Assembly: GCA_026168455.1 (NCBI GenBank) | Contig: CM047427.1 | Location: 16,291,301-16,355,300, forward strand | Direction: 5' to 3' | DNA: 64,000 bases | Source of the DNA: Theocolax elegans | Lineage: Eukaryota > Arthropoda > Insecta > Hymenoptera > Cerocephalidae | Shown here: positions 1 through 13,277 of the stretch, one piece after another | How the letters are laid out: every line of letters starts with the position of its first letter | Numbering within the stretch: position 1 is the first letter of the stretch | Notes under the pieces: model-generated | The model's input: only the letters and a program-made list of their open reading frames with translations | What the model was told of the DNA's origin: nothing | Database searches by the model: none | Position numbers and translations under genes: made by a program

Positions 1-933
1 TAACCACATTTATATCGCCAATGTTTTCTGTTAAATCATCATCGAAACTATCTCTGTCATCATTAATTTAATGTGGGACATCCAGAGGTTGAACACGAAT
101 GATATTGCTAGGAATATTTTCATTGTCGTTGGCACCATCATAATTTTGGTCATCAGATGTTCCATTGTAACTCAATGCATCAGTGTCGTCATCACCATTT
201 TTGGAAGAAGCAGTTTCATTATCCTCTTCATTTTTTCATGATTATTAGTTTGATTGTCATCCTCGCTGTCATTAGGAATACAAATATTATCATTTGGCTT
301 CGTACTTTTTGATTTATTACACAACTTATTAGGAAACTGCGATACATGTGCATTAATAATTTTGTAATTTGTAACGGTAGTTGCATTTGAAATAGTTTTC
401 TTTATTTCCTGTAAGATAAACAAATTTTCTATTAATAAAAGTAATAAATATATCTTTTATACTCTCATAATGAAAATGGAATGATGTATTAATATTTAAG
501 TTTTAACTTACACGGCCAGTGGTTTTCGCAGCTTCTAGTTGTTGTGTGCATTGACTATTTTCATCTCCAATTATTGCTGCTAAATCAGAATCTCTGAGTT
601 TTGGTACCGACAGTCTTTTATTTTTAACCAAATTTTTCACTTCTTGCATGCTCACTGTAAAAGAATATAAAGTTAAAATTTGTAAAAATAAAACAAGGTA
701 TATATATATGACATCTTAGCATTGTATAGATAAAATATATACATACCAGCAACAATAAGTATTTGGCAAATATCTTTGCACGTTTGAGACTCTCCAACAT
801 ATAAAAATGTTTTTTGGCAAAATACTTTTCTTTGTTTACCTGGAGTTTCATAATAAAAGTCTTTGACTTCTGTGCTTTTTACATAAAGATATTTTTTCTT
901 TGCCTTGATGTAGATGTAAGCGTACATATCCAT
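1..933 (-). pseudogene. BEN-type accessory gene of a DNA transposon (5' exons, partial, frameshifted)
   Basis: Three exons can be read leftwards. Exon 1 is about 933-747 and starts MDMYAYIYIKAKKKYLYV; it ends at a GTATGT donor. Exon 2 is about 654-512 (acceptor TTTTACAG, donor GTAAGTT). Exon 3 runs from about 408 to the window edge. The exon 1 product ends in an ILIVAG-like hydrophobic strand, as does exon 1 of the BEN gene at 56244-56073 (VLLLAG), with a similar N-terminal domain. Exon 3 is hydrophilic and acidic but changes frame near 235, so this copy is probably broken. The BEN domain itself would lie beyond the left edge and is not seen. The divergent transposase exon at 1409 gives the same head-to-head layout as the element at 52514-61183. 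Role inferred: DNA-binding helper of the transposase. Confidence 0.55.
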
Positions 934-1408
934 ATTGCCAATTTTAGGTTATTATAAATTACGTTTGGAAAATATTTCACTAATTTTAAAGAATTTGTAA
1001 TTAGAAAGGCGAATCCCGCAATTAAAACGCGTTATTAAAATACATTTTCGTATTAATTTAAAATTTGAAAATATATTAAAAATTATTATAGAGTTACATA
1101 TATAAACTTTAATGAACTTGCTCAAAATAAAAATATATTTAAAAATTCGACTTAACACAAGTTTCGATTCTATTATTCCCCTGTACAGCCGGAAAATCGC
1201 CTAATGGTATGCAACCAGTATAAATACGTTCCTCTTACATTTACGCATGCGCACATGCTTTAACGTGCGACTAGTAATTTCTTACGTATTCTACACAGTT
1301 TACGTTAAGAAAAGTGTAAACGTAAGTAGTTTGTATCTATAGTTTTTTGAAAACTTCTTTGATCATCAATTTATTAATTATAAATACTTTTAATTAGTGT
1401 AACACAAA

Positions 1409-1513
1409 ATGTCACAAAGAAGAGTTAAAAATACTTTTTTAAGTCCCCATTCAAAAGCATCTGTACCTAGATCAACATTTTATTACAGCAAGAAAAGAAA
1501 ACTTGAATATGAG
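1409..1513 (+). CDS. Transposase exon 1 of the outer DNA transposon
   Basis: The ORF begins MSQRRVKNTFLSPHSKAS, a short basic Ser-rich leader. It stays open past the likely donor into the retroelement LTR that begins at 1573. The next exon lies 48 kb away at 49854, immediately beyond the other end of the retroelement. A donor at 1513/1514 (GAG then GTTGAA) keeps phase 0 with that exon; the better-looking GTATAA at 1521 does not. The exon pairing is inferred from the shared target duplication CTAT on both sides of the insertion. Confidence 0.5.
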
Positions 1514-2660
1514 GTTGAAAGTATAATTGTTTTTAATATTGTTTTTAAGTATATTGTATTTATGTTTACTATTGTCACGTCCAGACTTGCACCAATCACT
1601 ATAAAAATATTACAAGAAGGCAAATGGTTAATAAACCATTCGCGTTCCTTTCGCTCTTGTTTGACTAGGACTAGCCTTACGTCTCCGGGAGTAGCGAGTG
1701 AAGTTATTTTGAGAGTAGAGATGCAGGATATAATGTGGGATAAATAATATATGTTTTATTTCGTATTAATCATGCATTATTTATTTAAATATAATATGCT
1801 GTTTTCCTTTAAATGAACACGTGCAACTAAATTATTACAGCTTTTTAATGGGCAAAAATACATAAATTCACACCATTTTATTTACAATTGCATAAATTTA
1901 TTTAAGTCAAATAACGATTAATTTTGATTAAATAAACAAGTGTACGGCGAACACATTAACACATTATAGAATAAAATATACACAAGGTTTTTTTATTATA
2001 AACATTAATAATTAATATTCGAAATAAGAATTACCCTGTTGAAAAGACCTTATAAAATCCGATAAAATAATGGCACATTGAATCGGGGTGCCGATAAAAA
2101 TTTTATAGTAATATATCGGGCGATTTCTTTTTTATCGGTACCTATAATGAAATTCTCACAGCTACGAATCACAAGTTCCGAAATTTAGTTTTTATAAGTT
2201 TTACCTGGTAAAAGATATATCAGTTTCTATGAGACTATTAAATTTATAGGCTTTTATAGAGATATGCTCATTTAATTATTGATAGATGTTTTACTACATG
2301 AATTACACAAGTGCATCCAAGAAAATATTAATCGGGTTCTATAATAAAAGAAATGACTATGAAAAGATTATAGTTCATACACATTTCCCGATAAAAAATT
2401 TAATAAGCTCTTATCATGGAAATACTGTATATGTTTATATCTTTTTTTGCTTTCTAATAGTAGGTTTATAATTCGATTTTATAAGGAATTCCGGATGCAA
2501 AAACCTCATACCATACTATACAATAAATGCTTATAGTATTTTATAAGATAAACCTTACAAAAGAAAAAAACATTTTATAGTACAATATGATGATCAACAA
2601 AATAAATGGGCGGTTCGTTTACCGGATCGTATGAGCTGAGACATCCATAAATACAAGCTT

Positions 2661-3400
2661 AATCAAATCGCTAATCGCATTCTACCAGGCAATTCCATAT
2701 TTATTATTTATAACAAATAGGCATGTATCGGGTTTTCGAGTATTTGACGTATTCGTGTGCATTGAATTAATAAGGTTCTATGAGGCTTTTCACTATATTG
2801 TCCACTAACAGCTATCGGTGTCTACCGTTAAATTCCATAATTTTAAATCAACCAATACAGTTCTTTTATAAGGTTTTACGAGGATCGACGCATGTATTAG
2901 GCATACGACCTATCGGGTACTAACGGCTGCGCCAGCAATAACAAATCTTAATCAAATCGCTAATCGCATTCTACCAGGCAATTCCATATTTATTATTTAT
3001 AACAAATAGGCATGTATCGGGTTTTCGAGTATTTGACGTATTCGTGTGCATTGAATTAATAAGGTTCTATAAGGCTTTTCACTATATTGTCCACTAACAG
3101 CTATCGGTGTCTACCGTTAAATTCCATAATTTTAAATCAACCAATACAGTTCTTTTATAAGGTTTTACGAGGTTCGACGCATGTATTGGGCATACGACCT
3201 ATCGGGTACGGCCAGCAATAACATATCTTAATCAAATTGCTAATCCCATTCTACCAGGCAATACCGTATTTATTATTTATACGAAATAGGCATGTATCCG
3301 GTTTTCGAAAGTTTGACGTCTTTATAAGGTTTTACGAGGTTCGACGCATGTAAGGGACAGACGGCCTATCGGGTTGTATCGGCTGCGCCAACAATAATAC
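2661..3400. repeat. 289-bp tandem repeat, about 2.6 copies
   Basis: The phrase aatcaaatcgctaatc recurs at 2661, 2950 and (diverged) 3230. The third copy is shortened. Pieces such as acaaataggcatgtatc match the reverse complement of the array at 5225-8215, so this is the diverged inverted partner of that array. Confidence 0.75.
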
Positions 3401-3765
3401 GAATTACATAAGTATACTTAATTTATTAATGCTGCAGCGATACTCGTGTGACACTTTCATGTATTCTTAGTTTTGTAACCTTTAGTTATAAATGTTTTTC
3501 ATTGTTATTCTTCATGCATATAAAGATAGAAGTTTCTATGATATAAACTTATCCAATATAATAATTCTTTTCTTTTCAGGCATCAAATCCAACTCAATTA
3601 CATGTTAATTTTCAGTATATTTTCAAATACAAAGAATATTCTTCCTCCAAGGACAAAACAGATCTGGAAAACAAATAATTTTAATTCAATTTGAATGTGC
3701 TCTAAATTATAAAACTAATTAATAGCAATAATTAATAGCTCTGAGTGTGTAATATTTTACATATA

Positions 3766-3809
<44 letters not shown>

Positions 3810-5224
3810 ACAGTTGCGTGTAATCTTAATTTTGAATTATTTAGTTATAAATATTTTTTATTGTTAATCTTCATGCAAGTAAAGGTAAAAGTTTTCTATT
3901 ATAAAGCTACTAATGAAAATCAAAAAATTATTAAATTTATTTTATATAAACTTATCCAATATAATAATTCTTATCCGATTCACTGATTCAAATAAACTCT
4001 GTAAAATAATTCAGAATGTGTAACGGCATTTATATGTATTCTTTCATTAGTATACTCTTGTATAAAAGTTTATTCTTCATTATTTTTTAAAAATAAAAAA
4101 AATATTAACAGAACTTTTAGAACAAATATTTCAATATTCAATATTCCTATATATTTAACTACTTTAGTAATGGTTATAGAAATAACTGTCAGACTCGAGT
4201 GACACTTGCAGGTATTCTTAATTTTGTGCCCTTTAATTATAAATATTTTTCAATGTTATTCTTCATGAAAGTAAAGATAGTGGTTTTCTACAGTGAGCTA
4301 GTAATAAACACGAACCCAGACGGAAATTTATTTTTCCAGAAAGAGCTAAGAAAAGCTAATAAATTTTATAATCAATTTATAATATGCAGATTTCGGACTC
4401 TGTTAATAGTTAGTTAGAATTTATAACTTTTATTAGCTCTTCTTAGCTTTGCTAGATTTTATTAGCTTTCAGGTTTTTTTCAAAAGTAAAACAAATGTGC
4501 GAGTTTAAAAAAGCTAATAACTACTAATAACTTTTTTAAATTATTATATACAGTATATAAGTATTTAGAATTTTTATGAATATTTACCAATAGCAATGTT
4601 TTATCAATAGTTTTTGGTTTTTTGCATACATCACTTAGAAACAGTTAAAAACAGTTAAATATAGGAAAATGCAACAGTTACTATTAGTGTCATTTTATCG
4701 TTTTTCACGATATTTTCGAAATACAAAAATCTAATAAAACCTAATAAAGCTTAGAAATATTTACGAAATTTTAAAAACAACTAAAAAAATCTTATAAACA
4801 TCACCAAATTTTTTAAACTATTACTACAGTACAAAATCCGCACTTTATAAAGTGTTATGAAAATCTAATAAAAGCTAATAACTTTTATTAAGTATTTATA
4901 AACATTATTCGCATATGATTATTTCCGCTAGGGAAAGAAATATTAAATTTAATTTTCAATAAAGTAATCCAATTTTGTTAATCTTTTATATGATTCGATG
5001 ATTCATGTTAACATTTAAAATAATACAGAATTCTCTTAATTATAGAAATTATAGAATAGCATTCTCTTGTAATAAAGTTTATACTTCATTATTTTTCTAA
5101 TATGAAAACATATTAACCTATTTTTAGAAAAAATATTTCAATTGTCCAATATTTCTATGTGTTCTTAGTAACACCAAAGCCACTTGAGAAATACAAATTT
5201 CGCGCCAAAAATGTAATCTACTAT
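3401..5224. other. Unique/degenerate centre of the satellite transposon
   Basis: There is no gene here. Three diverged copies of an approximately 100-bp unit begin near 3434, 3814 and 4195 (shared tattcttaattttg and gttattcttcatg). An AT microsatellite occupies 3768-3807. A probable MITE interrupts the third copy (separate entry). Confidence 0.5.
4315..4933. mobile_element. Probable MITE, 619 bp
   Basis: Ends are imperfect inverted repeats: CCCAGACGGAAAT at 4315 and the complement of CCCTAGCGGAAAT at 4933. The interior is rich in AAAGCTAATAA and its complement. The flanks match the uninterrupted sister copy near 3905-3935. No clear target duplication was found. Confidence 0.45.
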
Positions 5225-8215
5225 TCCGTGTTTATTGTAATACTAAACCGCTCATTTATGTGACAATACTGATTAAACCCTATAAACGAACCACATAGGT
5301 TGCTTGACAATATTAGAATATACCGGTAGATTCGGATAAATAATGCTCGACTTTATAGTGAAATGTCCTATTCAACCCGATAAATTGCAATCATGAAAAA
5401 TCTTTAATTATTTGTAATCCAGATACATGCCTATTCGTTGTAAATAGAAAATACAGCAATACCTCATAAAATACGATAAACGATTCAATAGCGGTTGCTT
5501 CTACGACAGGCGTAACCGATAAGATCCTGTAATCAAACCGCTGACTTATGTGACAATACTGATTAAACCCTATAAACGAACCACATAGGTTGCTTGACAA
5601 TATTAGAATATACCGGTAGATTCGGATAAATAATGCTCGACTTTATAGTGAAATGTCCTATTCAACCCGATAAATTGCAATCATGAAAAATCTTTAATTA
5701 TTTGTAATCTAGATACATGCCTATTCGTTGTAAATAGAAAATACAGCAATACCTCATATAAAATACGATAAACGATTCAATAGCGGTTGCTTCAACGACA
5801 GGCGCCCACGTGAAAAACATTTATAAAGTTTTTATAAAAATTGTATAAATTGAATTGACGATAGAGAAAAAAGCCAACTTCAGTTTGACATCTAACCAAC
5901 TTCAGTTTGATGTCTTATTCCCGTGAGCTTCGTGCAGCGCGAAACGTTTGCCGTCGTATTTTACTTAATCAAGCAGTTTACCACTAAATTTGTCTCGGAA
6001 GTCGTACTTTTAACCTAGATATATGTGGTGCGTCAATTGACAGCATGGAATATTATCGATTTTGAGAATTTAAAATTCAGTCTCGGTGAGGAGAGAGCCG
6101 GAATATTGAGACCTGAACATTCACCTCCGTCTACACTTTTGATCAGATAAGTCCTCCTTTCTCTTGATTTTTAAAAACTTAGCGATTGAGTACATTAGAT
6201 ACTTTGTGTTTTTGTAATATTTTTGTTGCAGGTTAGACGATTTTAAAGGTACGATCAACAGCTTCTCCGTGCGTAGAAGCGTCGGTACGAGTCACCCATC
6301 GCCACCGCTGCCAGCTGATGAATTTTGCAGTCCTGTTTTTAAGGTTATATATGTTTATTCCCAAAACTTTAACATTTAAGTTTTGCAAAATTTTTCCCAA
6401 TTTTCACAAACTTTTCCCAAGTTGCGCAATACGTTTCCCAAAGTTCAGAAACTTTTCCCATCCTATAAAATACCGTAAAATAATTTTAAAACTTATCTCG
6501 AACGGTTTTAATTACTTTTTTATTTATCTTTTTCTATTTTAAAATGTTTCAATTTATATTGAGCCTAAAGTGACCGCGTTTTTATATGTAAATTCCTTTA
6601 AAATGTGCTTTAAAGTGTGGTATTTAATTAAAAAATTTAATAAAAATATATTTTTTATGAAAGCCAATCTTTTTATAAAAATTTTATAAAGTTTTTATAA
6701 GACCAATTTTTTATACAAATTGTATACAATCCATTTTATACAATTTTTATAAAAACTTTATAAATTTTTTTTACGTGGGCGTAACCGATAAGATCCTGTA
6801 ATCAAACCACTGATTTATGTGACAATACTGATTAAACCCTATAAACGAACCACATAGGTTGCTTGACAATATTAGAATATACCGGTAGATTCAGATAAAT
6901 AATGCTCGACTTTATAGTGAAATGTCCTATTCAACCCGATAAATTGCAACCATGAAAAATCTTTAATTATTTGTAATCCAAATACATGCCTATTCGTTGT
7001 AAATAGTAAATACAGCAATACCTCATAAAATACGATAACCGATTCAATAGCGGTTGCTTCTACGACAGGCGTAACCGATAAGATCCTGTAATCAAACCGC
7101 TTGCTTATGTGACAATACTGATTAAACCCTATAAACGAACACATAGGTTGCTTGACATTATTAGAATATACCGGTAGATTCGGATAAATAATGCTCGACT
7201 TTATAGTGAAATGTCCTTTTCAATCCGATAAATTTCAATAATGAAAAATCTTTAATTATTTGTAATCCAGATACATGCCTATTCGTTGTAAATAGTAAAT
7301 ACAGCAATACCTCATAAAATGCGATAAACGATTCAATAGCGGTTGCTTCTACGACAGGCGTAACCGATAAGATCCTGTAATCAAACCGCTGATTTATGTG
7401 ACAATACTGATTAAACCCTATAAACGAACCACATAGGTTGCTTGACAATATTAGAATATACCGGTAGATTCGGATAAATAATGCTCGACTTTATAGTGAA
7501 ATGTCCTTTTCAATCCGATAAATTTCAATAATGAAAAATCTTTAATTATTTGTAATCCAGATACATGCCTATTCGTTGTAAATAGTAAATACAGCAATAC
7601 CTCATAAAATGCGATAAACGATTCAATAGCGGTTGCTTCTACGACAGGCGTAACCGATAAGATCCTGTAATCAAACCGCTGATTTATGTGACAATACTGA
7701 TTAAACCCTATAAACGAACCACATAGGTTGCTTGACAATATTAGAATATACCGGTAGATTCGGATAAATAATGCTCGACTTTATAGTGAAATGTCCTTTT
7801 CAATCCGATAAATTTCAATAATGAAAAATCTTTAATTATTTGTAATCCAGATACATGCCTATTCGTTGTAAATAGTAAATACAGCAATACCTCATAAAAT
7901 GCGATAAACGATTCAATAGCGGTTGCTTCTACGACAGGCGTAACCGATAAGATCCTGTAATCAAACCGCTTGCTTATGTGACAATACTGATTAAACCCTA
8001 TAAACGAACACATAGGTTGCTTGACAATATTAGAATATACCGGTAGATTCGGATAAATAATGCTCGACTTTATAGTGAAATGTCCTTTTCAATCCGATAA
8101 ATTTCAATAATGAAAAATCTTTAATTATTTGTAATCCAGATACATGCCTATTCGTTGTAAATAGTAAATACAGCAATACCTCATAAAATGCGAAAAGCGA
8201 TTCAATAGCGGTTAC
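5225..8215. repeat. 290-bp tandem satellite array, about 7 copies, interrupted once
   Basis: Units beginning near ctgatttatgtgacaata repeat with 290-bp spacing (for example the homologous points 7161, 7451 and 7741). Adjacent units are almost identical, which suggests recent amplification. Each unit stays open for 90-95 codons on the minus strand only because the unit length is near a multiple of three in part; these are not genes. The array is interrupted by the 5805-6779 insertion. Confidence 0.9.
5805..6779. mobile_element. Nested non-autonomous TIR element, 975 bp
   Basis: The element begins CCCACGTGAAAAACATTTAT and ends with the near-perfect inverted copy (...ACGTGGG); the inverted repeats run about 48 bp. 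It sits in a satellite unit whose intact form reads ggcgtaaccg, leaving CG on both sides (5803-5804 and 6780-6781) as a possible 2-bp duplication. The interior has no convincing ORF. Confidence 0.7.
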
Positions 8216-9167
8216 TTTTTGACTGGCAAAGCCAGGTACGATGCGTTAGGCAAGCCGCCCATTTCATGCGTCGATCGTCATAAATCCCTATAAAGGTACC
8301 AGGTAAGTTGTTATATAATATTGAAATATGCTGGTAAGGGCATATAGCCGTTACTTGGCGTTATTGTGAAACGCCCTATTTAACCTTATATTTTTTTATG
8401 CTCTATAAGACAATAACTGTTAAAATCTCGATAGAAATCCACTTGTTAAGAATATATCATCTTGTATTACCTGAAATAGAACTATAGATAATTCATTCAT
8501 GTTCGGGTTTTTCATTATAAAATACTATAAGCTTTAGAGTGAAAAAGCATTGATATATAAGTACGTGAATTTGGCAAATCCTTATAATGCCCGGTAAATA
8601 TAAATACAAAATATTTAAATATAAATGTGTACCCGATATACTCCGATAAACTATTTTATGCTCTTTTATGTTACACGTTTATTCCTATAAAACCTTATAA
8701 ACAAATTTATTTTTATCGCATTTTATGAGGTGTTCATTATGAAGCCTATAGTTATAAGCTTATTCTTTCCGATTCGTATTAAATAATGTATAGCATTCTA
8801 TCGCAAACTCCGGGTGCAAAACCCACATGAAGTACGATAAAAAAAATTTTTTTATAGTTTTATATGAGGTTTTTTCAACAGGGTATTATAAATAAATGCA
8901 GATTTAATTAAAAATTGTTGTTTTAAACATGAATTATTCTTAATAAAGTGCATTTCAAACCGCGAATATTGCAAATAAAATGCAATGCAACGAATAATTA
9001 TTATAAATAAATTGTAGTATCAAACAATAATTGTTTTAATCGACAACGGTTGGTTCAGCAATCGAAATAACATAAAATATCAGGTTTGCCTTTACGAATA
9101 ATACAAGCGTATAGATAGCCGAAAAGAATATACATTAAGTACCCAAATATATAGATATATATATATA

Positions 9168-9989
9168 CTAGGGGGGCTTCGCACCCCTGCGCGCTTCGCG
9201 CGCCAACCCCCTATTCTTAATTTTGAAAAAAGTTTTTCGTAATTAATTTATTTAAAATAATGTATTAAATTGTATTATTTTTTCACTACCATGGACACCT
9301 TAAAAATTAAACAGATTCACATAACAGCTTGGAGGTATTGCTATAGTTATTATAATTTATAAATAAAAGTTTACCAAAATTTAGTGTAATGAAAACAGAA
9401 TAAAAATAATAAAAAAAAATAAAGACATATTAAATGATAACTGTAAATTTTAAACTATATGAATTCTTATAAAGCTTAAATTTATATTTTAATAATTATA
9501 AATGTTAATGAAAAATTAACTTACCAAAAATAGTAAAGTACATATACTTACTAAATTGTAGTATTTTAGTTAACAATTTATTAAAATTTTGGATTATTTT
9601 AAACCGTTATAAATAGAAATTCACCTTCTAAAATTAATTTATTTAATGATGAACGATCATCGCCAAAAGTTCTATGTCATTAATATTTTGTACTTTAATA
9701 GTAATAAAACTTTCTTCTTAATTAAATTAATTGTTGTATTATTTTTAAAGAATTATTTATAAAATTTTAGCGCTATATAAATAATAACCTGTTTCTTCCA
9801 TTTCTCCCGTGATTCGTAATTTGCACTCTCTTTCAAAATTTGCGTTTTAATCCATAATTATATCCAATTTATTTTTACTATGCAGAGCCCAAATATTTTT
9901 TTTGATTATTATAAACAAATTCATTTCTTAAATATCCTTCTATTTCTAATAAATACATACTTGTTTATTTAAAATATTGTGTTATATAA
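9168..9989. other. AT-rich repeat fragment with GC-rich leader
   Basis: There is a short GC-rich, locally palindromic stretch at about 9172-9210. The rest is AT-rich DNA whose right part (from about 9500) matches 18560-19010 with many differences, so it is a diverged copy of the same repeat. No gene was seen. Confidence 0.5.
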
Positions 9990-10839
9990 TGTAACGGGGT
10001 ACGGATTGAATATAAGGAATAAAAAAATCAACGAAGGTATCGGGGCGCGAACCCACGATCCCGGGAGCGCGAGGCAGAAGCCTCACCACTGCGCTACCAT
10101 TCGCAATTATCCCGGCTAGTCGACTTGGTCCTATCGACGAACGTCGCCGATAATTCAGGGACCTAACCTGCGCCGACACTCGAAATCCGTACCCGTTATA
10201 TCCCCCACCCAAACGCGACCTACGCCCTCGGGGAGCCGTTTGATCACTTCGATCACCTGGGCTAGAGAGGCGAAGGTTGTCCCTGCTCGACCGGTGTCAA
10301 GAAGACCATTTTCTGAGCACCGGGAGCCTCGTTAGGGATAGCCGTGCGTTTGCACCACCACGCTTGAGATCCCAGAAACTCAAGCTCCCCTACGTCTAGT
10401 GCCAACTTTGGAGGTGTACTGCGTATACGTATACACACTACGGACTGCAGACACAGGCTTTTCTCCTACAGTCGTACCTCCGCACTTTTTGACGTTCTCG
10501 CGGGGAAATCCACCGGGACTGTGGTGGTGGGGATGGGAGTTTATGACCGACTTCGGTCCAAGATGAGCCAGGCGAAGATAAACTACTTCGTCTCTTCTGG
10601 CAAGTGGGTTTTTGAGTTGGGCGCCATTTGTAACGGGGTACGGATTGAATATAAGGAATAAAAAAATCAACGAAGGTATCGGGGCGCGAACCCACGATCC
10701 CGGGAGCGCGAGGCAGAAGCCTCACCACTGCGCTACCATTCGCAATTATCCCGGCTAGTCGACTTGGTCCTATCGACGAACGTCGCCGATAATTCAGGGA
10801 CCTAACCTGCGCCGACACTCGAAATCCGTACCCGTTATA
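9990..10839 (-). mobile_element. TRIM (terminal-repeat retrotransposon in miniature), 850 bp
   Basis: Two nearly identical 211-bp direct terminal repeats lie at 9990-10200 and 10629-10839 and are flanked by the 4-bp duplication ATAA. On the minus strand the inner edge of the right repeat is followed after two bases by TGGCGCCCAAC (10616-10626), a tRNA-Lys type primer site. A purine tract (TGGGTGGGGGA) precedes the left repeat. The 430-bp interior has no coding capacity, as expected for TRIMs, which rely on another element's proteins. Inside each repeat, minus strand, a tRNA-like block carries an A-box-like TAGCGCAGTGG and a B-box-like GGTTCGCGCC. TRIMs of this size and target preference are known from ants. 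Confidence 0.85.
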
Positions 10840-11298
10840 ATAAATATAAATTATCTACACACTTATATATCCATACAATTTTGAAATATTAATTTAAAAA
10901 ATATTTAAATTAAATGCTCCTAAATTAATAGTTTTTTAAAATCTATTCAAATGTAATTCGTATTTTATATTGCCACTGTTAAAATTTGAATTGTCTTTTG
11001 CCTACACTGTTTATAATAGAATTATCTTAAAAATGCAATAATTAATATATTTAATTTTTAACCCATTGTATATATCATATGGATATTTGGAAAAGTGTAT
11101 GTCATACTTGATTAATATTTATTTAATCTTCAAACAATTTTGCATCTGTATTTAAAGCATTACATTGCATTTTAGATCCGTTATTATTATTGGGTTTACG
11201 TTTAAAAATTTTATGAGTTTTATCAAGAATGAGTAGACAAATACACATTCTTTCAAGTTATGTTCACAACTTTTTTTTGCGCACGGAAAAAATACGTA
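10840..11298. other. AT-rich stretch without genes
   Basis: No gene was seen. Positions 11023-11110 match 26375-26462 almost exactly, showing a shared repeat fragment. Confidence 0.5.
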
Positions 11299-12098
11299 CA
11301 CTAACTAACAATTTAATCTGCTAAGAACAAATTCAAATTTTGCCACGTGAAGTTGCTTTTAGCCCGGTCGAGATATTGCACTGAGTTTATATCTACTTTT
11401 TTGTTGGTTAATGGTTGGACGTTGTAATAATGAAATATGGAATTACTGATGTCGATTTAAATCGCATAATATTAATTAAATTAATATTTAATTTGGATTA
11501 TTAATTTAAACTATTCATAAATTACAAATTGAATAGTATATGCTGTTTTTAATTTTATTACTTCCTATTTGCTTAATGGGGTTGTCAGACCAAATTACAG
11601 GGATCCACGCCTTACAACATACAAATTGTATTTAAAATATTCAATTAAAAATCGGAAAAAATTAATTCTGGTAGCTCATATAATAAACAATTTTTGTGTG
11701 GTAATTATTAGTCAAAAATGGCATAAATTATTAAGGCAATCGTCATAATTAAATTATCGTTTTATCAATGACGAATCATTTTTTAATACTTTGGCATATT
11801 GCTTAAAACATGACTGTTCAGGATTTATTCAAAAGTTCATTTTTTTGTTTATAAAAAATTATAAAAAAGACTCTTTTCTAAGTCTGGCATGTCCTTAATT
11901 TTAATATCTAAATATTGGGAATGATTATGTGAGTAATGTATGTTTTAGTACTCATCATTTTTTGTTAAAGAAACTTCAACAAAACAACTCATGGTATGTG
12001 AAAATATTTATTATAAAATGCGTCGAATTTCTTAATAATAAATACATTTTAAGGTAATTTAAGAGCATAGTTAAGAAAATTTTACTTGTTATTTAAAT

Positions 12099-13222
12099 TT
12101 AATAATTCATATATGAACCGTCAACTTCGATAAGTTTATTTAACCTTCTGTGCATTGAATTTGTTAAATTCAAACAAAACTCAGGTTGATTAGTCAATTC
12201 TTGCCAGCTCCCAATTACTCTCTGTATTAACTGGCCTCTATTATTGGCAACTCCTGGCCTCCAGTCTTTTACCATTTTGGCCCAAACATGCTCGATCACA
12301 TTGAGATCGGGTGATCTTGCAGGTAAACGGAGTCTGCTCAATTGAGGATGTTCCGCATACCAATCCGTCACTATGCGTGCCGTGTGGATTGGACTATTAT
12401 CCTCGATAATACGGATATTTTCTAATGGGTACCGATCTGAAATATTGATTTTATATGAGTAATATATTTAGTTTACAGAAAAGAGTTATTTAAAATATAT
12501 TACAATTTTTAACATTTTTTAAAATCAAGAAACTACTTTATAAAATGGCAGTAAATTTATCTTTTTAAATTTACTCATGAAATTAAAAATACTAATAAAT
12601 GTTAATAAACGGACTTAAAACTTATTATATTCAATATTTTTGATGAAATAAAAAGAATAAAAGCAGTAATATTAATAAATCTTAAAATTTATAAAATGTG
12701 TTGTTAAAATATATGACGGTGATATTGACGTAATCGATTAGAAATATCCCGATAGCCGAAAAGGCAGTTTTATATAGAATGCCAATGTAATTTTACGGAC
12801 GAGGTAATTTTACGCGGTAAAAATTTTACAATAATTTTCGACAGAAGTATCAGGAAAAGTACGTAATAATAATTTATTTCAATCCCAATTAACCAAATTA
12901 CTGTTGATTATAAACTTACTTAGAACTGAGGGAAGAAAATTCTCTTCTAATATTTCAATATATCGCTGTCCGTTGAAATGTCTGCCAACCTCTATTATTT
13001 CTCCTACACCATCTCCAGACATCCATCCCCAAAATGCAGCGGTACTTCTTCCACTATACGTCTTTGGCAGTAAGTAAGCATCATCAAATCTATGGATAAT
13101 AACATTTAGATATAATTATTCACAAGCAAATAAACTAAACTAAAAGCTGTATACTGCCGCGATCGCATTAGTAGCTAAAAATAATATTTTATGGTTGAAC
13201 TCTTCCATTTATTTCGTTCTGA

Positions 13223-13277
<55 letters not shown>

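Larger units (their letters stand above)
2034..8883. mobile_element. TIR DNA transposon with inverted satellite arrays, non-autonomous
   Basis: The element starts CCCTGTTGAAAAGACCTTA and ends with the inverted form (TTTTCAACAGGG). TA is duplicated at 2032-2033 and 8884-8885. The empty site is preserved in the other LTR, where the flanks join directly near 47046, so the boundaries are exact. Subterminal DNA on both sides repeats short motifs around TATAAGG/CCTTATA and ATCGG/CCGAT. Tandem arrays of about 289-290 bp lie on each side in opposite orientation. No transposase gene is visible; ORFs of 69-95 aa inside are satellite translations. Terminal CCCTG plus subterminal arrays resembles the element at 52514-61183, so a CMC (CACTA/Mirage/Chapaev) type source is possible but unproven. 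Confidence 0.8.

Noticed and set aside
1409..1747. 112-aa plus ORF as one protein
   Set aside because: Its second half lies in the retroelement LTR (the same sequence is at 46586), so only the first part is a gene exon.
5391..8013. Repeated 69-95 aa minus-strand ORFs
   Set aside because: They are copies of one satellite unit; open frames follow unit length and show no protein-like conservation.
10026..10110. A true tRNA gene on the minus strand
   Set aside because: It occurs in both LTRs of the TRIM and lacks a full cloverleaf by eye; only Pol III box-like words are present.
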